Origin: Flavobacteriaceae bacterium YJPT1-3
Lineage (GTDB): Bacteria; Bacteroidota; Bacteroidia; Flavobacteriales; Flavobacteriaceae
DNA length: 64,000 nucleotides
Assembly (NCBI GenBank): GCA_029866965.1
Contig: CP123444.1
Coordinates: forward strand, 909,501-973,500
Direction of reading: 5' to 3'
The notes under the pieces are model-generated. The model was not told the origin of the DNA. It did no database searches and worked only from the letters and a program-made list of their open reading frames with translations. Position 1 is the first letter of the stretch. The number at the start of each line of letters is the position of its first letter. This document shows, piece by piece, positions 8,348 through 15,862 of the stretch. Made by a program: the position numbers and the translations under genes.

Positions 8348-9040
8348 ATGTCTAACAAATTAAACTTGACAAATTTAACCAAGAGTGAAGAGGATTATCT
8401 AAAAGCGCTCTTTTCGCTCAGTCAGGGTGGCCAAAAAAAGGTGGGCAATAACCAACTGGCTGATTATCTGGAGCTCTCTCCGGCTTCGGTCAATAATATG
8501 GTTAAGAAACTGAGTGCCAAGGAACTGGTGAATAGTGAGCGCTATGGAAAACTGGAGTTAAGCGCCGAAGGGCGTGCCTTGGCGGTTAGTTTGATCCGTA
8601 AACATCGCTTGTGGGAGACCTTTCTCTACGATCATTTGAACTTTCGCTGGGATGAGGTGCATGAGGTTGCCGAACAGTTGGAGCACATCAAATCGACCAA
8701 GCTCATTGAGGAGCTCGATCGGTTTATGGATTATCCCCAAAAAGATCCTCACGGAGAGATCATCCCCGATGCGGATGGTAGTTATCGGATGGAACCGCGA
8801 ATCCGTCTCTCCAAATTAGCTGCCGGAGACCAGTGTCAACTCGTCGCTGTCGACGATGATTCAGTAGCCTTTCTCCAGTATGTCACTCAGTTGGGATTGG
8901 CCTTATCCACCACCATAGAGGTGCTTGAGCTGCGGGAGTTTGATGGCTCCATCAAAATCAAATTCGACGATTCTGTGGAAACCGTATCCAAAAAATTCGC
9001 CGATCTGGTCTTTGTTAAACGCCTGGAGGATGAAGCCTAA
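8348..9040 (+). CDS. mntR: DtxR/MntR-family metal-dependent repressor
   Basis: This 230-residue protein has an N-terminal winged helix (TKSEEDYLKALFSLSQ, QLADYLELSPASVNNMVKKL), a helical metal-binding and dimerisation domain (RKHRLWETFLYDHLNFRWDEVHEVAEQLEHI) and a C-terminal FeoA/SH3-like domain (from about residue 155). It is divergent from the Tro-type importer and most likely represses it when Mn2+ (or Fe2+/Zn2+) is plentiful. Its last 11 bp overlap the lycopene cyclase start. Confidence 0.92.
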   Translation: MSNKLNLTNLTKSEEDYLKALFSLSQGGQKKVGNNQLADYLELSPASVNNMVKKLSAKELVNSERYGKLELSAEGRALAVSLIRKHRLWETFLYDHLNFRWDEVHEVAEQLEHIKSTKLIEELDRFMDYPQKDPHGEIIPDADGSYRMEPRIRLSKLAAGDQCQLVAVDDDSVAFLQYVTQLGLALSTTIEVLELREFDGSIKIKFDDSVETVSKKFADLVFVKRLEDEA

Positions 9041-10196
9041 AACCTACGACTATATTTTTACCGGAGGTGGCTTGGCCGCTCAACTCTTGGTGTACCGCTT
9101 GACTCAGGACGCTTATTTTAAAGATCACCGTATCCTCATCATCGACGCTGAGGAAAAATCATCAGACGATCGTACCTGGTGCTTTTGGGATACCGCTGAT
9201 CACGAATGGTCTGCACTTGTTGACAAATCCTGGAACTCTATTTACTTTGGCCATCCTGAAGGCTTTTTCGATCGCTATGCACTGTCACCCATGTCCTACC
9301 ACATGATGCGCAGCAGTACTTTTTATCAATTCATGAGGCAACAGTTTGAAGCCTCCAATCAGGTGGAATGGGTTCAAGCCACGGTAGTGGGGATAGACGA
9401 CCGTGGGGATCAGGTGCTGGTTCGCACATCAGAAGACACCTTCACATCAAAGAAAGTCTTTAGCAGCATTTACCGACCCGATTCCCTGAACAAGCAGACA
9501 GGATACGAGGTCTTGCAACAGCATTTTGTGGGTTGGTTTGTGGAAACTCCACAACCCGAATTTGATGATCAGGCGGCTACTTTTATGGATTTCAGTATCC
9601 CGCAGCGTGGCAATACCCGCTTTATGTACATACTGCCGGAATCACCCACCAAAGCCTTATTTGAATATACCTTGTTTTCGGAGAGGCTGTTGAAGCGGGC
9701 AGAGTATGAGGCAGCCATAGCTGACTACCTCAAATCAAAGCATATTACAGAATATACTATCATCGAAAAAGAACAGGGATGCATTCCTATGAGCTGTTAT
9801 CCCTTCCATAAAGCAAGCTCCAAAAATGTGCTTCCCATCGGTACTGCAGGTGGATGGACCAAGCCCAGTACCGGTTTTACTTTTACGCACAGCGATAAGC
9901 AAGCGAAGAACCTTACCGTATTTCTTAAGCAGCAAGACGATCTGCGTCGTTTTTATCGTCGTGATCGATTCTGGTACTATGATCTGCTTTTTATTGATGT
10001 GCTTTCGCGAAAGAATGAACTGGGCGCCCAACTCTTTTCCACCCTGTTCAAGCGCAATGAACCTACCCGAATATTGCGTTTTCTCAACAATGAGACCCAG
10101 GTGTGGGAAGAATTAAAGATCACGCTCAGTTTACCACCCAAAGAATTCATCAAGGCAGTTTGGAATCAACTAAACAAAAAGAAAACCGCTACTTAA
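9030..10196 (+). CDS. crtY: lycopene cyclase family protein
   Basis: This 388-residue flavoprotein-like cyclase begins YDYIFTGGGLAAQLLVYRL (dinucleotide-binding fold) and carries RTWCFWD and FMDFSIPQ segments typical of the CrtY/CrtL lycopene beta-cyclase family. It would form beta-ionone rings in carotenoid synthesis. The ATG at 9030 starts exactly at the Rossmann strand and sits behind GGAGG; an upstream in-frame start at 8925 would be an artefact inside mntR. No other carotenoid gene is near. A near-perfect palindrome copy (10001-10014, last base differs) encodes LSRK. Confidence 0.9.
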   Translation: MKPKTYDYIFTGGGLAAQLLVYRLTQDAYFKDHRILIIDAEEKSSDDRTWCFWDTADHEWSALVDKSWNSIYFGHPEGFFDRYALSPMSYHMMRSSTFYQFMRQQFEASNQVEWVQATVVGIDDRGDQVLVRTSEDTFTSKKVFSSIYRPDSLNKQTGYEVLQQHFVGWFVETPQPEFDDQAATFMDFSIPQRGNTRFMYILPESPTKALFEYTLFSERLLKRAEYEAAIADYLKSKHITEYTIIEKEQGCIPMSCYPFHKASSKNVLPIGTAGGWTKPSTGFTFTHSDKQAKNLTVFLKQQDDLRRFYRRDRFWYYDLLFIDVLSRKNELGAQLFSTLFKRNEPTRILRFLNNETQVWEELKITLSLPPKEFIKAVWNQLNKKKTAT

Positions 10197-10932
10197 AGCC
10201 GCGTTCTTTTTGAATCGTCTCATAGGCTTCCTGCACTTTACGAAACTTCTCCTCGGCCCCCTGACGATAGGCTTCATCCATGTGTTGTAGCTTGTCCGGA
10301 TGGTATTTTTTAGCCATGGTGCGAAATGCCTTTTTGACCTCTGCATCTGTGGCCGTTTTATCAATTTCAAGGATTTTATAGGAAGAATCGGCTTTTTGAA
10401 TGAACATGGCTTTGATGCTCTCAAAATCCCGGCTGTTCAGGCGAAAATAGCCCGCAATACGGGAGAGCATGTTGACCTCCGGATCACTTATTTTTCCGTC
10501 GGCTTGAGCGATCCCAAAAAGGAAATGGAGAATCTGTAAACGCACCTCATAGCGGGTTCGCTGGTTCAGGTAATTGCAAATACGTGCTGCAGACACCTCG
10601 CGCTTTTTGATGACCTCATTAAAAGTTCGGAACGTAGCATTGGCCCGTTCTTTCCCGTAGGCCTGAACAAAATACTTTTGCACATAGTCCATTTCCCGTT
10701 GAGAAATGGTACCATCGGCTTTGATCACTACAGAGGCCAGGGAGAGTAAATTCAACTCAAAATCCCCTGGGGACACATGAGTAGCTCCGCCCTGAAAAGG
10801 ATTTTGAAAGGAGCCTCCTCCTAGGGAACCTTTAGTAAACGAATCGATCAGGCTTCCAATGAGGTATCCCACCACGGCTCCAAAAAAACCTCGGAAAGTG
10901 AATCCAATAATGGCGGCCAACCATTTAATCAT
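10189..10932 (-). CDS. TerB-like and J-domain co-chaperone (DjlA-like)
   Basis: This 247-residue protein has an N-terminal glycine-rich hydrophobic segment (residues 3-30, GFTFRGFFGAVVGYLIGSLI), a TerB-like helical domain (about 55-175, with acidic KADGTIS and QADGKIS metal-binding-like loops) and a C-terminal J domain with the HPD tripeptide (KYHPDKL). It probably recruits DnaK at the membrane, as DjlA does. Its 3' end overlaps that of the convergent crtY gene by 8 bp. Confidence 0.9.
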   Translation of the reverse strand: MIKWLAAIIGFTFRGFFGAVVGYLIGSLIDSFTKGSLGGGSFQNPFQGGATHVSPGDFELNLLSLASVVIKADGTISQREMDYVQKYFVQAYGKERANATFRTFNEVIKKREVSAARICNYLNQRTRYEVRLQILHFLFGIAQADGKISDPEVNMLSRIAGYFRLNSRDFESIKAMFIQKADSSYKILEIDKTATDAEVKKAFRTMAKKYHPDKLQHMDEAYRQGAEEKFRKVQEAYETIQKERGFK

Positions 10933-11004
10933 AGCAATTTATTTTCAGGGGCAAAAGTAAAGCCTTTGCAGCGTATTGGTCGGCGAATTTGACAAATTGT
11001 TACC

Positions 11005-11093
11005 GCGCGTTAGGGATGGCAGTGGCATCCTGCTGCCTGTGTGCGGCAGATAAAACGGACAGCCCGGGCGGCGGTGTTCCACCGCCGCAACGC
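11005..11093 (+). other. multi-hairpin element, candidate Bacteroidota structured repeat
   Basis: A closing stem GCGTT (11007-11011) / AACGC (11089-11093) encloses three hairpins: GGATG/CATCC, CTGCTGC/GCGGCAG, and a 9-bp GCGGCGGTG (11068-11076) / CACCGCCGC (11080-11088) with loop TTC. The segment TTAGGGAT near the 5' side and AGCCCGGGC near the 3' side look like sequence I associate with intergenic repeats in Bacteroidota genomes. GC content is much higher than in the flanking DNA. It lies in a 256-bp gap between divergent genes. Confidence 0.55.
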
Positions 11094-11127
11094 CATAGGA
11101 AATTTCAATGCTGTAATTAATTGTGGT

Positions 11128-11141
11128 GACTAACGACTGAG
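11128..11141 (+). repeat. solo copies of the GACTAAC heptamer
   Basis: GACTAAC followed by GACTGAG is the same heptamer as at the S23 element borders, without any S23 gene. It may be a remnant or an empty target. Confidence 0.45.
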
Positions 11142-11161
11142 GCAAGCCCATGCTTTTTAGT

Positions 11162-11169
11162 TATCTTTG
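11162..11169 (+). promoter_or_regulatory. promoter -7 box of the bacilliredoxin gene
   Basis: TATCTTTG matches TAnnTTTG. The ATG follows 19 bp after it, so the leader is very short. Confidence 0.65.
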
Positions 11170-11188
11170 CAACGTAAAAAATAGAACT

Positions 11189-11599
11189 ATGTATCCAGCA
11201 GAATTAGTAAAACCCATGCGTGAAGACCTGACTCGTCACGGCTTTACGGAACTCCATACCACTGAAGATGTCGAAGCCGCCATGAAAAAGAGCGGAACTA
11301 CGCTTGTCGTGGTCAATTCCGTTTGTGGTTGTGCGGCAGCCAATGCCCGTCCCGGTGCGATTCACGCCCTACAGAACGACAAAACTCCTGATCATTTATT
11401 TACCGTATTCGCGGGCGTTGATCGGGAAGCCACTGATCTGGCTCGAAGCTTTATGGTCCCTTTTCCTCCCTCTTCGCCTTCTATGGCCTTGTTCAAAGAT
11501 GGAGAGTTGGTGCATATGTTAGAGCGTCATCACATTGAAGGACGTCCGGCGGAGCTGATCGCTGAAAATTTAAAAGATGCCTTTGACGAGCATTGCTAG
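11189..11599 (+). CDS. BrxA/BrxB family bacilliredoxin
   Basis: This 136-residue protein of the YphP/YqiW family has a thioredoxin-like fold with the redox CGC motif (VVNSVCGCAAANARPG). Family members reduce mixed disulfides of cytoplasmic proteins with low-molecular-weight thiols. The ATG at 11189 is chosen because it starts at the conserved MYPAELVKPMREDL and lies just after the promoter. An upstream ATG at 11150 would precede the promoter. A strong terminator follows. Confidence 0.93.
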   Translation: MYPAELVKPMREDLTRHGFTELHTTEDVEAAMKKSGTTLVVVNSVCGCAAANARPGAIHALQNDKTPDHLFTVFAGVDREATDLARSFMVPFPPSSPSMALFKDGELVHMLERHHIEGRPAELIAENLKDAFDEHC

Positions 11600-11620
11600 T
11601 CTGTAGGCCTAACAATCAAA

Positions 11621-11648
11621 AGCCATCTCTGGAGAGGTGGCTTTTTTT
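11621..11648 (+). terminator. intrinsic terminator after the bacilliredoxin gene
   Basis: Ten-bp stem AGCCATCTCT / AGAGGTGGCT (one T-G pair) with a GG loop, followed by a run of seven T. Confidence 0.9.
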
Positions 11649-11668
11649 ATTCCTACCTATCTATTCTT

Positions 11669-12319
11669 ATGGAGAAAATTCTAATTGAAAAAGCCAAAGC
11701 CTTCGTTCAGGACAGCTTGAAGCATGCAGAAGGCGGTCACGATTGGTTTCACGTGTTACGGGTGTATCGCAATGCCCTATTGATAGCCGAAAAAGAAGCG
11801 GTCGATACCACTACGGTAGCTCTGGGCGCACTGCTGCACGACATCGCCGACCCTAAATTTCACGATGGTGATGAAACGCTGGGTCCACGACTGGCTCGGG
11901 AATTTTTACAAGAGCAGAATGCCCCCGGCGAACTGATTGAGGAGGTGATTTATATTATTCAACACTGTTCCTTTGGAGGTGGGTTTCAGAAGGCCAAGAA
12001 ACCTTCCTTAGCGTTACAGATCATCCAGGACGCCGATCGTTTGGACGCTCTTGGGGCAATTGGGATTGCCAGAACCTTCAATTATGGAGGCTTTAAAAAT
12101 CGAGCCCTCTACGATCCTTCCATTCCACCTCAACAGTATGCAACCAAAAGCGCCTATCGCAATTCCAAGGCGCCCACCATCAATCATTTCTATGAAAAAT
12201 TATTATTGCTCAAAGACGAAATGCACACCACAACAGCAAAGAAGATCGCTGAGGAGCGGCATGCATTTATGGAAACCTTTTTAGAACAGTTCTACGCAGA
12301 ATGGGAAGGAAAAAAATAA
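11669..12319 (+). CDS. HD-domain phosphohydrolase
   Basis: This 216-residue protein of the YedJ-like HD superfamily has metal-binding residues in GGHDWFHVLRVYRNA, LLHDIADPKF and IIQDADRLDALGAIGIAR. It is a predicted nucleotide or phosphate-ester hydrolase of unknown substrate. Length is typical. It has no operon partner: a terminator lies on each side. Confidence 0.88.
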   Translation: MEKILIEKAKAFVQDSLKHAEGGHDWFHVLRVYRNALLIAEKEAVDTTTVALGALLHDIADPKFHDGDETLGPRLAREFLQEQNAPGELIEEVIYIIQHCSFGGGFQKAKKPSLALQIIQDADRLDALGAIGIARTFNYGGFKNRALYDPSIPPQQYATKSAYRNSKAPTINHFYEKLLLLKDEMHTTTAKKIAEERHAFMETFLEQFYAEWEGKK

Positions 12320-12341
12320 CCCGCTGCGTGTGCAGCGGGTT
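12311..12341 (-). terminator. intrinsic terminator for the vWA/plug gene
   Basis: Perfect 10-bp stem AACCCGCTGC / GCAGCGGGTT with a 4-base loop. The U-tract lies on the minus strand (A-run at 12311-12316), so it serves the minus-strand gene at 12364-14622. Confidence 0.85.
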
Positions 12342-12363
12342 AGACTATGAAGGGGATCAAAGA

Positions 12364-14622
12364 TTAAATCTGAATGCGATCAATAGTCACCTTATCCTCA
12401 TATCGATACAAGGGTAATACGCGTACTTCTTTGGTCTCCTGGGCAGTACCGTAATTTTTATATACAGTATACTTTAGATAAGTCGGCACCTGATTTTGAT
12501 TCTCTCCCAAATAGCGCAGATTCACGATCCATTCTCCACGACCGGCATCATCCAGAATAAATTCTTCGGTTGAAAAGCCTAATCGATTTTCATCCAACAA
12601 ACGTTGCAGATTGTCAGCTGCCGTGTGTTTCCAGGTGAAATACTTCTTGTCCGGGCTTACGAATTGAATCTCAAAATCATCATTAGGATTGTTGTAGTCA
12701 ATTACGACGCGCACATCCTGCTTGTATCCAACCTTTAGGTAATCATTATCCAATTGGCTGAAATCGACCTTCTCTTTGTGATTGGCGATCAAATGACGCA
12801 ATTCATTATCGATTTCCGATTGTAGTCCACTGAAATCGACCTGAGGAACCGAATTGTTGATCATGGCTAAATAAAAGTCAAAGGCTTTTTGATACGCCCC
12901 CTGTTCTACATAAAGCAAAGCCAAATCTCTGTAGGATTGAGCCGCGTAGGGTTCTAGCTCCAGGATGCGTTCGTAGACCTTAGTCGCACGATCGATCTCT
13001 CCTTCAGCTTCCAGTTCGTAAGCCAGCGTTTTTAAAGCTTTTACATTCTCGCTTCCGATCTCCCCAATATTGGAACGTATAATCTCTGATTTTTTCGGAT
13101 CATATTTTTTGAAAAAATCAGCGACTTCCAGGTAATACGGAATATTCAAAGCATTTTCCTTACGGCTATCTTGATAGACCACAAGAGCTTCGTTATACGA
13201 TGTGGTCGCTTGCAACGGCTTTAAAAAATCAGGCGTCTCATCTACCTGAGTATAGAACAACGGACTCTCTTGATAATCGTTTCCACGAATCAAAGCCGTA
13301 TTAAAAGCTTCCTGCTCCATCCTTGACAAGCTATAAGGACCTGTCTTGGTGGTCACGATCAATACGCCATTACGCGATTGTGTACCGAATAAGGACATTC
13401 CGGCTTGAATACTTCGGGTAAAGGTGACCGTTTGAATGTTGTTGATGTCCACATAAGGAATCTGTTGTTCGCTAAAATCCCCTCCGAAGGCCACACCATC
13501 AATGACGACCAGTAATCCGGCCGGTAGGGAAATCGATCCGCTGTAGGATCCAACTCCAAAACCAAGTCCGGGAAACTTTCCGCTTACAGCGGTCATTAGA
13601 TCGATGGCTGCTGGATTTAATTCGTCTCCAGTAATGGTGTAGGCGCGATACCCTAAAATTCGTTTATCCACTTTACCCAAAACGGTTCTGATCTCATTGC
13701 GCAATTCCTCCTCCTGATCCTGAACAACACCATTGACCACAACGGCCTCCAGCATTTCATTTTTAGAAGCCAGTTCGAGTTCTATGGGTTCATTGCCGGT
13801 TATTTTCACTTCTTTCGGGTAAGTCCCGAAAAAATCAAAGGTGAGAATATCCCCTTTTCGGGCCATGATCTCAAAATTCCCATCGGCATCCGTCTCTACG
13901 GTTCTAAGACTATTCTTAAGCCCTACTTCAACCCCTTGAATGACTTCGGAGGCATTTTTGATCTTCCCGCTAATCAACATCAGACCGTCGTCATCATTGT
14001 TCCGTTTTAAGCTTTCGCGAAAGCGTATCGCGCGATAGCTTTCTTGAACTCCATTCGCCTTGAGATTGACATATCGCCCTTTGGTAATAGCGGCCAGTTG
14101 AGCCAAGAGTGCTGCATTATCCTGTTTAACACTACTCACCAAAAACATGGGTTTCTTCGCCGAAACACGGAAACTGCCAAAGCTGGCATTACCATCAGTA
14201 AAGAGCAGAACCGCATCCGTATCTGAAGTGGGGCGAACCTGACTGAAATCGGTAGCGCCATCCGGACGTAGATCAGCCAATTTCTGAGCTAAGGCAGTGA
14301 TGTCTCCATTTTCGATCAAAAAAGTAGATTCCTTTTCTTCAATGTCAAAGGTGGTCAGTTTGACCTGCACTCGGGGTAATTCCTGAAAATACTGCTTGAG
14401 AAATTCCAGTTCAAGCGCTTGATCGCGGCTTTCCATGGATTTTGAGTTGTCCCAATAAATGTGCACCTGATCCTGACTCTCGAAGTCAAAAGTGCTTTCA
14501 TCGGTGGGAGTACTTGTTCGGGAATACGCTGGTGCTTCTCCCTCATTCAATGCGATTTCATTCTGGCCGTAAGTTGCAATTCCTAAAAGCAGACTTAAGC
14601 TTCCTATTAGTATCTTTTTCAT
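12364..14622 (-). CDS. secreted vWA / carboxypeptidase-regulatory / TonB-plug / TPR protein
   Basis: This 752-residue protein has a signal peptide (residues 1-19). A von Willebrand A-like domain follows with a MIDAS-like set (D58xS60xS62, T124, D142). Next come a CarboxypepD_reg-like beta sandwich (about 215-290), a TonB plug-like domain (about 325-445, SGKFPGLGFGVGS, GLLVVIDGV, ARNGVLIVTT-like end) and helical repeats resembling TPR (about 520-610). The C-terminal part (about 660-752) is beta-rich. No 22-strand barrel follows the plug. I do not know its function; an envelope scaffold is one possibility. A perfect palindrome copy is read in a second frame as RFRES. Confidence 0.8.
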   Translation of the reverse strand: MKKILIGSLSLLLGIATYGQNEIALNEGEAPAYSRTSTPTDESTFDFESQDQVHIYWDNSKSMESRDQALELEFLKQYFQELPRVQVKLTTFDIEEKESTFLIENGDITALAQKLADLRPDGATDFSQVRPTSDTDAVLLFTDGNASFGSFRVSAKKPMFLVSSVKQDNAALLAQLAAITKGRYVNLKANGVQESYRAIRFRESLKRNNDDDGLMLISGKIKNASEVIQGVEVGLKNSLRTVETDADGNFEIMARKGDILTFDFFGTYPKEVKITGNEPIELELASKNEMLEAVVVNGVVQDQEEELRNEIRTVLGKVDKRILGYRAYTITGDELNPAAIDLMTAVSGKFPGLGFGVGSYSGSISLPAGLLVVIDGVAFGGDFSEQQIPYVDINNIQTVTFTRSIQAGMSLFGTQSRNGVLIVTTKTGPYSLSRMEQEAFNTALIRGNDYQESPLFYTQVDETPDFLKPLQATTSYNEALVVYQDSRKENALNIPYYLEVADFFKKYDPKKSEIIRSNIGEIGSENVKALKTLAYELEAEGEIDRATKVYERILELEPYAAQSYRDLALLYVEQGAYQKAFDFYLAMINNSVPQVDFSGLQSEIDNELRHLIANHKEKVDFSQLDNDYLKVGYKQDVRVVIDYNNPNDDFEIQFVSPDKKYFTWKHTAADNLQRLLDENRLGFSTEEFILDDAGRGEWIVNLRYLGENQNQVPTYLKYTVYKNYGTAQETKEVRVLPLYRYEDKVTIDRIQI
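14011..14024. repeat. 14-bp palindrome GCTTTCGCGAAAGC, copy in the vWA/plug gene
   Basis: Perfect copy, read as Arg-Phe-Arg-Glu-Ser, a different frame from the feoB copy. Confidence 0.9.
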
Positions 14623-14701
14623 AGTCTTTTAATTTCTGTAAATAGCACAAATATCGTGCCGACTTCCCTCATTTTTAATCTATTAAAGATACGGAAATAT
14701 T

Positions 14702-15775
14702 TTAAAAAAGCGTCCATTGTCCGTGCTTGAATTTAGAATGTAGAGCACAGTTCAACTCAGGCATAGACCGATCGGTCAGGTATTTGGCTCTGGCGATGCT
14801 GAATTGCTGTTTGATGTGTTCAGCCCACTGACCTTCTCCTTTCATTCGGGTACCAAAACGGGAATCGTTGAGCTGCCCTCCATGACAGGCTGCAATTTGA
14901 TTCAAAATTCGCTGGGCACGATCCGGCAGTGCTTTTTGAAGCCAGTCTTCAAATAACAGCCCTAAGGCACCATTCAGGCGCACCACCGTATGGCCCACAT
15001 CTAAGGCACCTCGTGCAGCAACCTCCCGAACCAGGGGGATGATCTCGTGGTCATTGAGCGAAGGGATGATGGGCGCCATCATGACGCGGACCGGTATGCC
15101 TGCTTTACTCAATTGCTCAACGGTTTCTAAACGTTTTTTTATGGAAGCTGTTCGCGGTTCCAACAATTGACGGGTTCGCTCTTCCAGAGAAGTAATGGAA
15201 ATATATACACGGACTAATTCTTCTTCTGCCAGTGGCTTTAAAAGATCCAGATCGCGAAGTATCAAACTGTTCTTAGTAATAATGCCTACCGGATGTCTGT
15301 ATTTCAAGAACACTTCGAGCAAGCTGCGGGTCAACTTCATTGTTCGCTCCACCGGTTGATAGCAATCGGTATTCCCGGATAGTCCTATGGGTATTGCTTC
15401 CCAGTGCTTTGACTTTAGTTTTTTTTCCAATAATTCGGGTGCATTTTTTTTGATTAAGATCTTCTGCTCAAAATCCAGGCCTGCACCAAGACCCCAGTAT
15501 TCGTGAGAATTTCGCGCATAACAATAAACACACCCATGCTCGCAACCCTGGTACGGATTCAGAGAATACTGCATACCGACGTCCGGGCTATTGACCTTGT
15601 TGACAATCGTCTTGGGAAAGGTGGGTATATAGGTGGTTTGCTTAGGTCTGGCCTCTTCTCCTTCTTGCTCACAGTAATTCAGAAAGTCGTCCCGCATCTC
15701 TTCGTGAAGATTACTGAACTTATTGGGTAATCGCTTTTGAGCACCCCGACCTTTTATGTAATTGGTTTCCTCCAT
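14702..15775 (-). CDS. PA0069-family radical SAM protein
   Basis: This 357-residue protein has the iron-sulfur motif C78xxxC82xxC85 (NPYQGCEHGCVYCYARNSHEYWG), as in the SplB-like PA0069/Rv2578c family. It carries LSGNTDCYQPVERTMKLTR and VRVMMAPIIPSLNDHE, both family-typical. It would cleave S-adenosylmethionine to a radical; the substrate is unknown in the family. It is a single-gene unit divergent from the Gfo/Idh oxidoreductase gene. Confidence 0.92.
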   Translation of the reverse strand: MEETNYIKGRGAQKRLPNKFSNLHEEMRDDFLNYCEQEGEEARPKQTTYIPTFPKTIVNKVNSPDVGMQYSLNPYQGCEHGCVYCYARNSHEYWGLGAGLDFEQKILIKKNAPELLEKKLKSKHWEAIPIGLSGNTDCYQPVERTMKLTRSLLEVFLKYRHPVGIITKNSLILRDLDLLKPLAEEELVRVYISITSLEERTRQLLEPRTASIKKRLETVEQLSKAGIPVRVMMAPIIPSLNDHEIIPLVREVAARGALDVGHTVVRLNGALGLLFEDWLQKALPDRAQRILNQIAACHGGQLNDSRFGTRMKGEGQWAEHIKQQFSIARAKYLTDRSMPELNCALHSKFKHGQWTLF

Positions 15776-15862
15776 ATGGAATATTTACAAAATTATGGAT
15801 TTATTCCTTATGTCGGAGTTCGCTTTGAATTATTTAACTTTAAAGTTTTAATACCTTTCTCT

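Noticed and set aside
8925-9029. N-terminal extension of lycopene cyclase
   Set aside because: It lies inside mntR in another frame; the Rossmann fold begins at the ATG at 9030.
10933-11188. tRNA gene in the GC-rich gap
   Set aside because: The hairpins do not form a cloverleaf with T-loop or acceptor sequence.
12364-14622. Ordinary SusC-like TonB receptor
   Set aside because: A plug-like region is present but no barrel follows; the chain continues with helical repeats.
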